DNA of 64,000 nucleotides from VAZQ01 sp963721005 (GTDB taxonomy: Bacteria > Pseudomonadota > Alphaproteobacteria > Rhizobiales > Xanthobacteraceae): positions 1,860,001 through 1,924,000 of the forward strand of contig CAVRHR010000005.1 in the NCBI GenBank assembly GCA_963721005.1, written 5' to 3'. Each line of letters opens with the position of its first letter. The first letter of the stretch is position 1. Made by a program: the position numbers and the translations under genes. Shown here piece after piece: positions 53,181 through 62,635 of this stretch. The notes beneath the pieces are model-generated. The model had not been told where the DNA came from, did not search any database, and saw only the letters and a list, made by a program, of their open reading frames with translations.

Positions 53181-53802
53181 CGATCTCATCGAGCTGCTGG
53201 TGAAGGATTTGACCCCGTGGCGTTTCCGGTCGATTCTGGCGGGGGCCGTCGCCGGCGGGATCATCATCGCGGCGATCTTGTTCTTCGTAGGAATCGGCTT
53301 CCGGCCGGACATTTCCGAAGCGGTGAAGAGCAATCGTTTCCTGTTCAAATTCGTCGTGACCGTCTCGCTGGCTGTCACCGCGATCTGGGTGACGCTCAGT
53401 GTCGGCCGCCCAGGCGGTAGCCTCGCCCACAGAGGTCTCGCGCTGGCGATTGCGCCGGCGCTGCTGGCCTGCGCCGCGGTGGTCGAGCTCTTGGTCCTGC
53501 CGGAGAGCCAATGGATGCCCCGTCTGGTTGGCCACAACGCGCGCTTCTGCCTGACGCTAATCCCCTTGCTTTCGATCGGCCCGCTCGCCTGTCTACTGGC
53601 CGCGCTGCGCGAGGGCGCACCGTCGAGCCCCGGTCTGGCGGGTGCCGTCGCCGGCTTGGGGGCAAGCGGCATCGCCGCGACCTTCTATGCGGCAAACTGC
53701 ACCGATGACAGCGCGCTCTTCGTGATCACTTGGTATCCGATCGCGACCCTGATCGTCACCACAGCGGGCTATCTCATCGGCAGGAAGCTGCTGAGATGGT
53801 AA
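53170..53802 (+). CDS. nrsF: NrsF-type (DUF1109) anti-sigma membrane protein
   Basis: Protein of 210 residues with six predicted helices (SILAGAVAGGIIIAAILFFV, FKFVVTVSLAVTAIWVTLSV, GLALAIAPALLACAAVVELL, CLTLIPLLSIGPLACLLAAL and two more). It begins with the cytoplasmic MKTDDLIELLVKDLTPW that in NrsF binds sigma. Two Cys are present (NARFCLTL, FYAANCTDD). In the Caulobacter NrsF, Cys in membrane loops sense metal or oxidant. It starts inside the sigma gene and ends the operon. Confidence 0.9.
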   Translation: MKTDDLIELLVKDLTPWRFRSILAGAVAGGIIIAAILFFVGIGFRPDISEAVKSNRFLFKFVVTVSLAVTAIWVTLSVGRPGGSLAHRGLALAIAPALLACAAVVELLVLPESQWMPRLVGHNARFCLTLIPLLSIGPLACLLAALREGAPSSPGLAGAVAGLGASGIAATFYAANCTDDSALFVITWYPIATLIVTTAGYLIGRKLLRW

Positions 53803-53851
53803 GACCTTCGCCAAGCAGTGGCCCGCCGCAATAAATTTCGGGTCAGGCTGT

Positions 53852-53930
53852 GACCGCTTATGGCCCCAACCGGCTGTTCGGTGCGGCGCGGCAATACGTC
53901 CGGAGTCAGGGAGAACTGGACTCTCGGCGG
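53852..53930 (+). repeat. Dispersed intergenic repeat R2, copy 3
   Basis: Starts GACCGCTTATGGCCCCAACC, continues GGCTGTTCGGTGCGGCGCGG and ends near GAGAACTGGACTCTCGGCGG. Closest to copy 2. Confidence 0.55.
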
Positions 53931-53969
53931 AGGTGACTCAGGGTCTGTTCATGACCGCTCGAGCGGTCA

Positions 53970-54950
53970 TTACGTGCGTGAGTTGGGTTTGCGACCAGCC
54001 ATCGATTTTGCGACTGTGCGCGCGCAATCGATAAATCGTTCCACAATAGGGCTCAGTGTCCGATTCTTGAGCAAGGCAATTTTGATTGGCCAAATGCGCT
54101 CCGGCAGATCGACCGATAGTGCCCTCAGCGCCAAGCGATCCCCATGGAAATAAAGGACGGATCTGGGGAGCGTCGTAACGAATCGTCCCGTCGCAGCCAT
54201 GCTGGCCCGCAGATGGACCGAAATGGTTTTCATGCTGACATTCGGCGGTTCAATGCCGCGCATTTGGAACGCCTTTGCGATGACGCGATAATTCCAGACG
54301 TCGTCGCCGGTCAGGATCCACCGTTCGTCCCGCAATTCAGCAATATCCACCTTGCGCCGGCGCCCCCAACGCGATCGACGGCCGACAGCAATAACAAGTT
54401 CGTCGTCAAACAGGGTGTCGACCTTCAGATCGGTTACCAACTGTGAATCCTCCAGCGGCCAGCCACCGCGCGCCAGCACAACGTCGAGATGCCTATCCCT
54501 GAGCTTTTGCGCGAAAGACTGGGTGTTGACCGTGTCCACGTCCAGCACCACCCGCGGATACAGCTCGGAGAATCTGTCGACGATGGGATGGAGGAGCGCG
54601 GCCGAAATGGACTCCGGACAGCCAATGCGCATTTCGCCCACCCCAGGATCAGACAGAAACTCGATGTCCTTGACGCTCTGTCGCAATTCGTCGAACGCAG
54701 CGAGGCTGCGCCGCTCGAGGGCAAAGCCATAAGCCGTTGCTTCCACTCCCTGACTCTTGCGATCGAGCAGCCGTACGCCGAGCGCGTTCTCGAGATCGGC
54801 GATGACCTCGGACACGGCGGGCTGCGAGACACCGAGCTCCTGCGCGGCCTTGGCCATGCTTCCAAGTCGAGTGACGGTCGAAAATACATAAAGATCGCGC
54901 AGCCGCATCCGCCGGCCAATTTGGCTCTCCCAATCGATCTTCTTCATCAT
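53970..54950 (-). CDS. LysR-family transcriptional regulator 2
   Basis: Protein of 326 residues. DNA-binding helix-turn-helix in residues 15-80 (RLRDLYVFSTVTRLGSMAKA, SQPAVSEVIADLENALGVRL), then a LysR substrate domain (GEMRIGCPESISAALLHPIV, RWILTGDDVWNYRVIAKAFQ). It is paralogous to the regulator at 33797-34774 over most of its length. The binding-protein gene diverges 131 bases away, the same spacing and layout as the first module. The start may be the second Met. Confidence 0.9.
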   Translation of the reverse strand: MMKKIDWESQIGRRMRLRDLYVFSTVTRLGSMAKAAQELGVSQPAVSEVIADLENALGVRLLDRKSQGVEATAYGFALERRSLAAFDELRQSVKDIEFLSDPGVGEMRIGCPESISAALLHPIVDRFSELYPRVVLDVDTVNTQSFAQKLRDRHLDVVLARGGWPLEDSQLVTDLKVDTLFDDELVIAVGRRSRWGRRRKVDIAELRDERWILTGDDVWNYRVIAKAFQMRGIEPPNVSMKTISVHLRASMAATGRFVTTLPRSVLYFHGDRLALRALSVDLPERIWPIKIALLKNRTLSPIVERFIDCARTVAKSMAGRKPNSRT

Positions 54951-55081
54951 AAGGGTTTCCCTATAGGCCTCTAACTAGATAGGGAATTCCTCTTATGTCA
55001 ACGCCAGTCTACAAGTCACCATGAACTGTCGTCCGGCAGTGATCGTTTCGGAAGCGGCCATTCCGCAGAGGAGACCTCGCC

Positions 55082-56287
55082 ATGCCCCGTTTCGAAGCTA
55101 AGAAGTTCGCAGAACGATTTCTGATGGCGTCGATTGGTGTTTTCGCTGGCAGTGCGTCGCTGACTACTAACGCCGCCGAATCGCAAAACTCTATCAAAAT
55201 CGGATTATCTGCTCCATTGACCGGCCCCTTTGCGGACAACGGGAAGCAAATGCTCGCAGCAACGCAACTCTTCCTTGAGCGCAACGGCAAAACCATTGCC
55301 GGCCGCCCGATCGAATTAATCATTCGCGACGATAGCGGTGAGCCGGAACAGGCGAAGCGTATTGCTCAGCAATTGGTGGTAAACACCAAAGTCGCCATAT
55401 TGGCTGGTTACAATCCGACGCCGACTGCTCTTGCCATCGCGCCGATCGCGACCGAGGCGAAAATCCCGGAGGTCGTGATGGGATCGTCGACTTCGATCGT
55501 TACAGAACGTTCGCCATACATCGTCCGTCCATTCTCGACACAGCCCCAAATTACCGTACCCATCGCCCAATGGGCGGCAAAGAATGGGATCAAGCGGGTC
55601 ATGACCTTGGTGTCGGATTTTGCGCCCGGAATTGACACCGAGAAGGCCTTCGTCGACGAATTCAAGGCGAGGGGCGGAGAGATTGTGGCATCGCTACGCG
55701 TACCGCTGCAAACCGTTGACTACGCGCCCTATCTACAGCGAGTCCTCGACGCCAAGCCAGAAACATTATTCGTTTGGGTGCCTGGCGGCCTGGCGGCGCC
55801 ACTGCTGCGGCAAGTCGCCGAGCTCGGGGTAACCAGGTCCGGAATCACGCTTATCGGCACCGGCGACATTACCGATGATGCCGTGCTGAACCAAATGGGC
55901 GATCCGATGCTCGGCATCGTCACATCTCTGCAATACTCGGTCGCACACCCCTCACCTATGAATAAGGCCTTCGTCGAAGGTTTCGAGCGGGTCAGCAACG
56001 GTACACGGCCGGACCACATGGGGGTGAGCGCCTATGACGGCATGCAGCTGATCTACAATGCGTTGATGAAAACGGGCGGCAACACCAATGGCGACGCCTT
56101 GATCGCCGCCATGAAAGGCATGGCCTGGGAAAGTCCGCGCGGGCCGATCTCGATCGATCCGATCACCCGAGACATCGTTCAAGACGTCTATATCCGGCGG
56201 GTCGAAAGGGTGGATGGCGAACTCTATAACGTCGAGTTCGACAAATTTGAAGCCGTCAAGGACCCCGTCAAATCAGCGCCGAAGTGA
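55082..56287 (+). CDS. LivJ-type ABC substrate-binding protein
   Basis: Protein of 401 residues with an exported N-terminus (FLMASIGVFAGSASLTTNAA). The peripla_BP_6 fold is seen in IKIGLSAPLTGPFADNGKQM, PIELIIRDDSGEPEQAKRIA, LVVNTKVAILAGYNPTPTAL and MTLVSDFAPGIDTEKAFVDE. Later come DVLIMG-free VGVSAYDGMQLIYNALMKTG-like segments near the end. Family members capture branched amino acids, amides or aromatic acids for Liv-type importers. No permease or ATPase gene is present nearby. A methyltransferase follows immediately. Confidence 0.9.
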   Translation: MPRFEAKKFAERFLMASIGVFAGSASLTTNAAESQNSIKIGLSAPLTGPFADNGKQMLAATQLFLERNGKTIAGRPIELIIRDDSGEPEQAKRIAQQLVVNTKVAILAGYNPTPTALAIAPIATEAKIPEVVMGSSTSIVTERSPYIVRPFSTQPQITVPIAQWAAKNGIKRVMTLVSDFAPGIDTEKAFVDEFKARGGEIVASLRVPLQTVDYAPYLQRVLDAKPETLFVWVPGGLAAPLLRQVAELGVTRSGITLIGTGDITDDAVLNQMGDPMLGIVTSLQYSVAHPSPMNKAFVEGFERVSNGTRPDHMGVSAYDGMQLIYNALMKTGGNTNGDALIAAMKGMAWESPRGPISIDPITRDIVQDVYIRRVERVDGELYNVEFDKFEAVKDPVKSAPK

Positions 56288-56424
56288 CAACTGCCGCTGA
56301 GCGCGCAACCTGCCAAAAGTGCCGATATTCGAGGGCTATTGGAAATGCGCCCGAGAGCACACTCGCTCGATATGCAGGCCTGCCAAGGGTGGTGGGGAAA
56401 TCACAATACAGACGGAGATACCAG

Positions 56425-57246
56425 GTGACGACGCTACGTTCTTCAACTTACCCGCTGGGCAATACGCTTACCGAGCGACAGCGACTTGTTTCACAAGCCG
56501 AGGGTTTCGAGCCGCAGGCTCGCTGGCTGCTCGACCGTGTCGGAATTCAACCGGGATGGCGGGTCGCCGATGTTGGATGTGGGCCGATTGGCGTTCTCAA
56601 TTTGTTATCCGAGCGCGTCGGGCCGATGGGCCATGTCGTCGGCCTGGAGCGAGAGCCGCGATTCGCAGAGATGGCGCGCAGTGAAATCGTAACACGTGGT
56701 CTCAGCAACGTAGACATTATTGAAGCAGACGCTCTGAACAATAATTTGGAGAAAGGCTCATTTGATCTGGTACACGAACGACTCGTTATGATCAACGTTG
56801 CGACGCCCGAAGCGCTCCTATCCGAAATGATATCACTGCTCCGCCCGGGCGGCATGATCGTCCTCGAGGACGTGGACAATATTTCATGGCTCTGTCAACC
56901 AGATCATCCTTCGTGGTCAGTTCTGCGTGATGCGTTCTTCGCTGTGTACCAAGCAAACGGAGGCGATGCGTTTATCGGTCGTCGCTTGCCAGACTATCTG
57001 CGATCGGCTGGGGTCAGCAATATCCAGGTCAAGGTCCATGTGGATGCTGCAGTGTCAGATGATTATCGCCGCACACATCTCCTATCACTTCTGGACTTTA
57101 TTCGTGACGACGTGATCAGCGCTGGGCTGCTCACCGAAAACGAATTGACAACACACTCCGAAGCATTGGAGGCGCATCTTGGGAATCCGGCAACTCTCGT
57201 TATCGATAAATTGCTTGTGCAAGCGTGGGGACGGAAGCGGAGTTGA
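56425..57246 (+). CDS. Class I SAM-dependent methyltransferase
   Basis: Protein of 273 residues. The SAM-binding motif I is VADVGCGPIGVLNLLSERVG, the acidic loop is VVGLEREPRFAEMA, and the later IIEADALNNNLEKGSFDLVH and LRPGGMIVLEDVDN complete the fold. The C-terminal half has a distinct domain of about 100 residues seen in UbiE-like methyltransferases. GTG 56425 follows GGAGAT and is preferred. A GTG at 56284 overlapping the binding-protein stop codon would add 47 residues of poor composition. The acceptor is unknown. Confidence 0.85.
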   Translation: MTTLRSSTYPLGNTLTERQRLVSQAEGFEPQARWLLDRVGIQPGWRVADVGCGPIGVLNLLSERVGPMGHVVGLEREPRFAEMARSEIVTRGLSNVDIIEADALNNNLEKGSFDLVHERLVMINVATPEALLSEMISLLRPGGMIVLEDVDNISWLCQPDHPSWSVLRDAFFAVYQANGGDAFIGRRLPDYLRSAGVSNIQVKVHVDAAVSDDYRRTHLLSLLDFIRDDVISAGLLTENELTTHSEALEAHLGNPATLVIDKLLVQAWGRKRS

Positions 57247-57770
57247 ACTTTCCTTGCGCCGGCAGTGTGGCGCGTTACCGAACGCGATCCTTTTGCCGTT
57301 GAGATGCCGGTCCGGTTGTTCGGGCATCCGGCGGAACGCCAAGAGGACTTGTGTATCTTTATCTTCCGATTCGTCCCCCTCAGACACTGGCGCCGCGGAT
57401 TGGACTCAATGTCTGCTCTTGTGAAGGGTTTCGGATGCCGGCCCCATGTTGGCGCTGGGGCTTGGCAGCGGGGCCGTCGTCCGAAAGCCTCCAGAGAAGG
57501 AACCCGCGGGAGATTGGGCAGAAGCGGCGGTGCCGCGCTATGGGGATTTGGTGGTAGTGAGCGGCGCGCGTGCGGCCGGCTGCGGTGGCAGGGCGGCGAT
57601 TTTGGCGAGTGGCATGGCGATTTGAGCGCTGATTGAAGGTGTCGTTGCTGCTTGGAGCGCTGCGGCGCGGCCGATTTCGCATTTCTGGATGCGCCAGCGA
57701 CGAACCGGTGCTGCTGCCGGGAATGGACCGGTTGGGGCAGGCTCAGCTTTCTGACGAACGCTGTGCATGA
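57247..57770. other. Intergenic region, no reliable gene
   Basis: About 520 bases with open frames on both strands but no coherent product. It lies between the methyltransferase and an IS91 relic and may include old transposon ends. Confidence 0.4.
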
Positions 57771-58145
57771 TCATGACGTATCAATCCTGATCGCGGTCGG
57801 ACGCGGCGATGGTTGGTGTTTGGGTGTCTGGCCACGCCTGAAGACCTCGATGATGCGCATGCGGCCGCCACAGCAGGGGCATGGTGTGTCGGCACCATCA
57901 TCTGCGCCAGCTATGCTGTCGGCATCAGTCGAGCGGTCTGGCGCCTGCATGCCCAGCAACTTGCATGCGGTCGCGATGCACTCGGACTTGGCGGCGCCGG
58001 CGAAGAGCCCGTAATGGCGGATGCGATGGAAGCCCTGCGGGAGGACGTGGATGAGGAAGCGGCGGATGAACTCGCTGGTTGCGAGCGTCATGGTGGTGTA
58101 GCGGGCGGGCCCATTTGCACGGTAGTTCTTGACCTTGAACGTCAC
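57771..58145 (-). pseudogene. IS91-family (Y2) transposase, C-terminal fragment
   Basis: Fragment of 124 codons beginning MTFKVKNYRANGPARYTTMT and containing LATSEFIRRFLIHVLPQGFH and RIRHYGLFAGAAKSECIATA. It continues to a Cys pair (CPCCGGRMRIIEVF) typical of IS91 ends. The N-terminal zinc finger and the catalytic double-Tyr region are missing upstream, where the sequence turns unreadable. The element is dead. Confidence 0.75.
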
Positions 58146-58584
58146 GCTCGCAGCGTCGGCCTTGATGAGGCGACTGACGGCGCCGACGCAAGACGCGCTG
58201 AAGCTTCAGCGTCCGCTGCCGGACGGTACCCTCAAGATTGTAATGACAGGGGAGAAAGAAGATCCAGCACCCTGATCAGCTAGGATGCATCAGGCCGTCA
58301 TCCTTTGGCTGGCGCCCGTTAGCACTTGCAGCCATGCAGCCGACGAACGGTGCGACGTGGCTCAAAGAAGGACCGGTTTGGTACGGTTGGGATGGGGGAG
58401 CGGGGTGCTGGCGCCAAATGGACGCTTGAGCGGATCGCGGAATAAGTTGCAGTTTACTGAGTGGATATGGCCACTTGAACACCCGGGGGGCGCAATGCCG
58501 ATTTCGGAACACAGTGTCACATGAAAACTTCGCGGACCTACGCCGGTCCTACGGAAGCGAGAGCAATGTCACCAAGGGTGCACC
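58146..58584. other. Degraded sequence, no gene
   Basis: About 440 bases with no credible gene. Probably the remains of the IS91 element and its flank. Confidence 0.4.
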
Positions 58585-59564
58585 ATGGCGGATGAAAAGA
58601 GCGAGAAGATCAGGCTCTAGCAGAATAGGCTTTTGGCCGCCTTTTCGCCTAACGGGTCTCCCGGCGGGCAGTTTCTTGCGAGCAGCGTCGCGGCCGAAGA
58701 GAAGACCGGCGCCGAATTTATGGAGAAGTGGTACGGCCATCGCGTATTGACCGACAGCTTCATGGAGTTCTTCGGCGAGACACTTCATTCGCAATGGGCT
58801 TATAACAATTCAAAAGGCTGGCCGCAGAATTTATCTCATTATGCGCCGTGCCTGATCCTCTATCTGACGGTCTATCGCTCGATCCGTTCGTCGGAAGTAT
58901 TGTCGGCGAAGGGCTATGTACTTCCAGCATACGCCGTTCAGAGGACGATTAAGGACCAGTTGCTAGCGCTGGGCGCTGCCGCTAACGGGTTCGCGCACTT
59001 TGACGAACTGTTCGGTTGGAAGGGAATGGGTGACCAGGACTGGACCGACGCACAGAAGGCTCAGGTGGTCAAGAACCGACAAAAGATCGACGGCAAGATT
59101 AAGGCGAAGTTGATGGGCAATAAGTCCTGCTGACCCAGGAGAGCCAAACCGAGTTTGAGAAATGGGATCGTCTCTTCAATTGGGAGGCCCATCGGTCGCT
59201 GTTTTCATATAGCCGGGCCGCGCAACGTTTGTTCATGGACAAAGATCTATCTTTCAAACTTGGGCCATCGCCGGATGATCTGGCGGCCTCAATGTTTTTA
59301 AATCGCTCCATGGAGTTGAACTGGATCGCGCTGCGGTTATTGCCCTATTTGCGCAGGCCGGAAACCCCACCGAGCGACGATTGGAACGCAAATTGGAGTT
59401 TGCTCGATGACTCTTTTAAGTTCATGTTCGATGGCTTTAATGAATTGGGCAAGAAGATAGCGCCCGCCTATTATGAAATGTTGCAGGCACAATTTAAGTT
59501 CGGTCCAGACACGCATTTCACTGAACCAGCCGACACAGCGCTGGTACCAGAGGCGGCCACATAG
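58585..59564 (+). pseudogene. Hypothetical DUF5677-like protein, nonsense and frameshift
   Basis: ATG 58585 opens MADEKSEKIRL, then an in-frame TAG at 58618-58620. The same frame continues FSPNGSPGGQFLASSVAAEE and a helical domain (LILYLTVYRSIRSSEVLSAK, YVLPAYAVQRTIKDQLLALG) up to TGA at 59131-59133. One base shifted, TQESQTEFEKWDRLFNWEAH continues to 59564. Together they would make a protein of about 325 residues. I recall similar proteins of unknown role in Bradyrhizobium. A downstream TTG start at 58633 could still yield the first part. Confidence 0.6.
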
Positions 59565-59597
59565 GGCTACCTTGCGATACTGCGTGACGACGACACA

Positions 59598-60497
59598 ATG
59601 GACGATATGCAGAAACCGGAAGCTGTCATCCGCCGCAGAATGAGCTTTCAACAGCTCCAACGAGGGTTCGATTCGTTGCTGTCAGAGGTGAGAGAAAATG
59701 GGCAGACGGAATTGTTGGCATTGGCCAACGGTGTCCTGCGGGCCTTCATGGATGCGGAGTGGGTCGAGCTGCACATCATCTCCGGCGGCCGAAAGAAAGG
59801 ATTCCTTTCCATCGATGAATCAGAGCCACATCGCCGCGAGATGTCGTTCTTTCGCGTGATGGACCTGGCCGAGGTGATTTATAATCTACAGCCGGTGCCC
59901 GGCTTCGACGAATGCATTACGCGAATGCGTGATGGCGATATCGAAGGAACATACGCCGAGCTCGATTTCGGTCGAATGCTCTATTTGAATCAGGTGCCGT
60001 TTCGTTTTGTCGTACCTCAGGGCACGACCGGATTCGATTATGATATTGAAGTCGAATATCCAAATGGGGTCATTGCATCCGCTGACGCCAAGTGCAAGAT
60101 TGAAAGCACGGATTTCAGCGAAAGGACGATTAGAAACACGCTCAACAAAGCGCGAAAGCAACTCCCTGACGACCGTCCCGGAATTGTCTTTGTTAAAGTT
60201 CCGCCGCGATGGATTGCAGACGCAGGAAGCACTTTTGCAATGCTCGACGTGGCGCGGTCGTTTCTGCGGGGGACCCGCAGGGTGGTGTCCGTAAAATATT
60301 ATTCGTCACCGATTACGTTTTCAAACAACATACTGAGGCACGACCACGCCTACAAGGAAATATCCAACCCGCTGACCGATTTTGGAGACAACGCGGATTG
60401 GAGCATATTCAAGAAGTTCATATTACCGCCTGAAATGAACGGGATGCCCGCTCATTGGCAAAGAATAATCTTCTTTCCTGACGGGAAGCCTCGTTGA
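59598..60497 (+). CDS. Hypothetical protein, possible PD-(D/E)xK nuclease
   Basis: Protein of 299 residues, intact, with no signal or membrane segment. The N-terminal half is helical (SFQQLQRGFDSLLSEVRENG). The centre (residues about 140-200) reads VPQGTTGFDYDIEVEYPNGV then IASADAKCKIESTDFSE. The spacing of an Asp (GFDYD) followed by a strand ending D-A-K fits the PD-(D/E)xK nuclease core. A following helix (RTIRNTLNKARKQL) and strand (RPGIVFVKVPPRW) also fit. This assignment is by pattern only. It follows the broken gene at 58585 by 33 bases and lies in the same eroded island as a subtilase gene. Confidence 0.6.
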   Translation: MDDMQKPEAVIRRRMSFQQLQRGFDSLLSEVRENGQTELLALANGVLRAFMDAEWVELHIISGGRKKGFLSIDESEPHRREMSFFRVMDLAEVIYNLQPVPGFDECITRMRDGDIEGTYAELDFGRMLYLNQVPFRFVVPQGTTGFDYDIEVEYPNGVIASADAKCKIESTDFSERTIRNTLNKARKQLPDDRPGIVFVKVPPRWIADAGSTFAMLDVARSFLRGTRRVVSVKYYSSPITFSNNILRHDHAYKEISNPLTDFGDNADWSIFKKFILPPEMNGMPAHWQRIIFFPDGKPR

Positions 60498-60523
60498 GGA
60501 GCGTCGAAAGAAGTTGATTTCTC

Positions 60524-60891
60524 TCACGGCGCATCCTCATTTGTAAGACCGAGCAAATCGAGCGCAGCGGCCTGATGTGGAGCTCCGTTCACGCTTACAT
60601 GCTGGAGCGTGCCCTTTTCGGCATCGATCCACAGAAAAAGATCAATTTTGCCCGCAGCACTCAGCACCTGCTCCTGCATCTTGCGTGGCAGTGTAAAAAT
60701 GGGTTTGCCATCAGGCGCGGGCAGTCCCGATATCGTCGCGTGGAGATCGCGCCGCGGGACGCCGGCGTGTCTTCCACCCACCTGACACGCCCGATCCGGT
60801 TGAGCCCGAGCCCAGTTAGCGTGACCCGCTGGCTATGATGGCGTCGTATGGGACCGCGTACCTGCTGAATCTCGATGAATCGCATCTTCAT
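60524..60891 (-). pseudogene. Ribosomal L30-like small protein, frameshifted
   Basis: The reverse strand starts MKMRFIEIQQVRGPIRRHHS, continues QRVTLTGLGLNRIGRVRW and VEDTPASRG. This is the characteristic bacterial L30 signature (GSPIRRx...TLxGLGLNxxxR...DTPxxRG). After RG the frame no longer fits L30. Another frame continues ISGLPAPDGKPIFTLPRKMQ and ends at 60524. It is a diverged L30 paralogue fused to an unrelated tail or broken by a frameshift; it is not the ribosomal operon copy. Confidence 0.55.
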
Positions 60892-60956
60892 CCTCCAGGC
60901 CGGCGCAGGGCGCTAAAGGGGCGGATCACGAAGCGAGCCAGTTCATCCGGGTATCG

Positions 60957-62236
60957 CTATACTTCGATTGGAATCTCAATCCCGATCTGAGTGGCCACTG
61001 GAGTATAGATATCCACCGCTTCGCTCGGGGTTGAAATCGTCACGATCAGCGAATAGTGCACAGTTCGATCATACCGCTTTTCACCTGTTCGAGTTCGCCA
61101 CCAGCCCAGTGTCGGATGGATCGCAATATACCCGCGCCTGGCTAATTCAGCGGCGGTTCCATACCACGTATTGGAATGGACCGAACCGTTCGTCGGGCCG
61201 GAAACGCCAAAGTCCCACCTTCCCGTCTCGCCAACGTGATCCTCATCGTAGTCGTCTTCGCGGCCATGTGCATTAATGCGCAGCTTAAATTCGTCTAAGG
61301 TTTCCGTTGCACGGATTACCTTGAAGCGTAGCCCGTGAGACGCATATCCGTACTTCCGATCCCATCCGCGTTCGCCGGGGCTTGGTTCAATGAAATAAGA
61401 CAACGTCACTCGCATCCGCACCTGTGTGTCCAAAGGCAAATCCAGCAAAGTATCCCGCGGCCACGGCGGTGCATGATATTTGATGTCCCTTGTTTTGATC
61501 CGACCGCCGTCCTCTTCGTCCTTAAAGAATGGCTGCAAACCATCCTGCACGATCAGCGTTAGATTGTTGCCCGCACTATAAAACAACCTCTCGGAGTCAG
61601 GAGTGCCATAGCCGAAAGTGCGCAACAAACGAATCCTTATCAAGACGCCCCTGTCCGTCGATTGCGCGCGTGGTCATTGCCTCTGTCCAATGCGCGCTGT
61701 GCACCATAAAGCCGCGCAATGTTTCTGGCGTGAAGTCCGGATAGCGGGCAAGAAGGTTTGTCACAAGATTGGCCGCCAAAGCTGCCGCCGCGCTCGTATC
61801 TTGGAATGTCACAAAAGGCCGCTGTCCGGCAGCAAATCGATAGTTCGTAGTCAGCAGCTGGAGTTCATCCAGGAAATCCGGCGCGCCATTGTCCGGCGGT
61901 TGTCCCATATTGCCTGCTTCCATAACGATATCGGGCTTAAATGGTGTTTTAAGCGATCTCGGCCAGATCATGGATGTCGTGCTTGCTGGTGCGAGATCCC
62001 CTTGCGCGGCAAGAGGCAACCAACCTGGGCTTTCTTGTTGGTTGATGAATACCTTATCTGTGTAACCCCCGACGGTAAGCGCGTTCCAGGCCTGGGCAGG
62101 GTCCTGAACGGAAGCTGTTTCATTGTAAGCGGGATAATCAACTCGCTCCGCGAGTCCGATGTTGCCCGCGGAAATTATGATAAGGCGGCGCGTATCATTA
62201 ATCATTCCACAAGCGAGATTATCGATTGCAGCGGAC
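60957..62236 (-). pseudogene. Subtilase (S8) gene, 3' part, split by IS and frameshift
   Basis: Second part of an S8 serine protease gene interrupted by element A. It includes SAAIDNLACGMINDTRRLII, ISAGNIG, the catalytic-serine segment TFQDTSAAAALAANLVTNLL and TLRGFMVHSAHWTEAM. Near 61630 the frame slips: one frame ends in RLWHS, while the shifted one reads LLRTFGYGTPDSERLFYSAG. That frame continues through a C-terminal domain of about 215 residues (KYGYASHGLRFKVI, TLGWWRTRTGEKRYDRTVHY) to 60957. The protease would be a large cytoplasmic subtilase of the kind often paired with an AAA ATPase. Confidence 0.75.
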
Positions 62237-62323
62237 AGAGCCGGCTCCGGAAATCTGCACAGGACGATAGGTGGAGTTTCTGCCTGACAAGGGGCACGCT
62301 GTGCCCACGAATCAGGAGAGACC

Positions 62324-62635
62324 ATGAGCAGACGACCTCGCCGGAACCACACACCGGCATTCAAGGCGAAGGTGGCGCTCGCCGCCGTCAAGGGCGAGAT
62401 GACGTTGGCGCAGCTGGCTGAGCATTTCGACGTCCATCCGAACCAGATCACGCAGTGGAAGAGCCAACTTCAGGAAGGGGCGGCCGATGTTTTCGGTGCC
62501 GGCGGCGGCAATGGAGCAGTGCAGCCTGCCGTCGATGTGAAGTCGCTGCACGCAAAGATCGGCGAGCTGACGCTCGAAAATGATTTTTTAGAAGGAGCGC
62601 TCACCAAAGCCGGGCTGCTGAGCGCAAAGCGATGA
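62324..62635 (+). CDS. IS3-family transposase OrfA, element A copy 2
   Basis: Protein of 103 residues. The helix-turn-helix is in RNHTPAFKAKVALAAVKGEM and LAQLAEHFDVHPNQITQWKS. A C-terminal coiled helix (VKSLHAKIGELTLENDFLEG) mediates dimerisation. It overlaps orfB by four bases. A run of six T before A at about 62583 could allow frameshifting, but orfB has its own ATG. Confidence 0.92.
   Translation: MSRRPRRNHTPAFKAKVALAAVKGEMTLAQLAEHFDVHPNQITQWKSQLQEGAADVFGAGGGNGAVQPAVDVKSLHAKIGELTLENDFLEGALTKAGLLSAKR

Noticed and set aside
57265..57636. Forward frame after the methyltransferase
   Set aside because: Gly/Arg/Trp-rich low-quality reading without start signal; probably non-coding.
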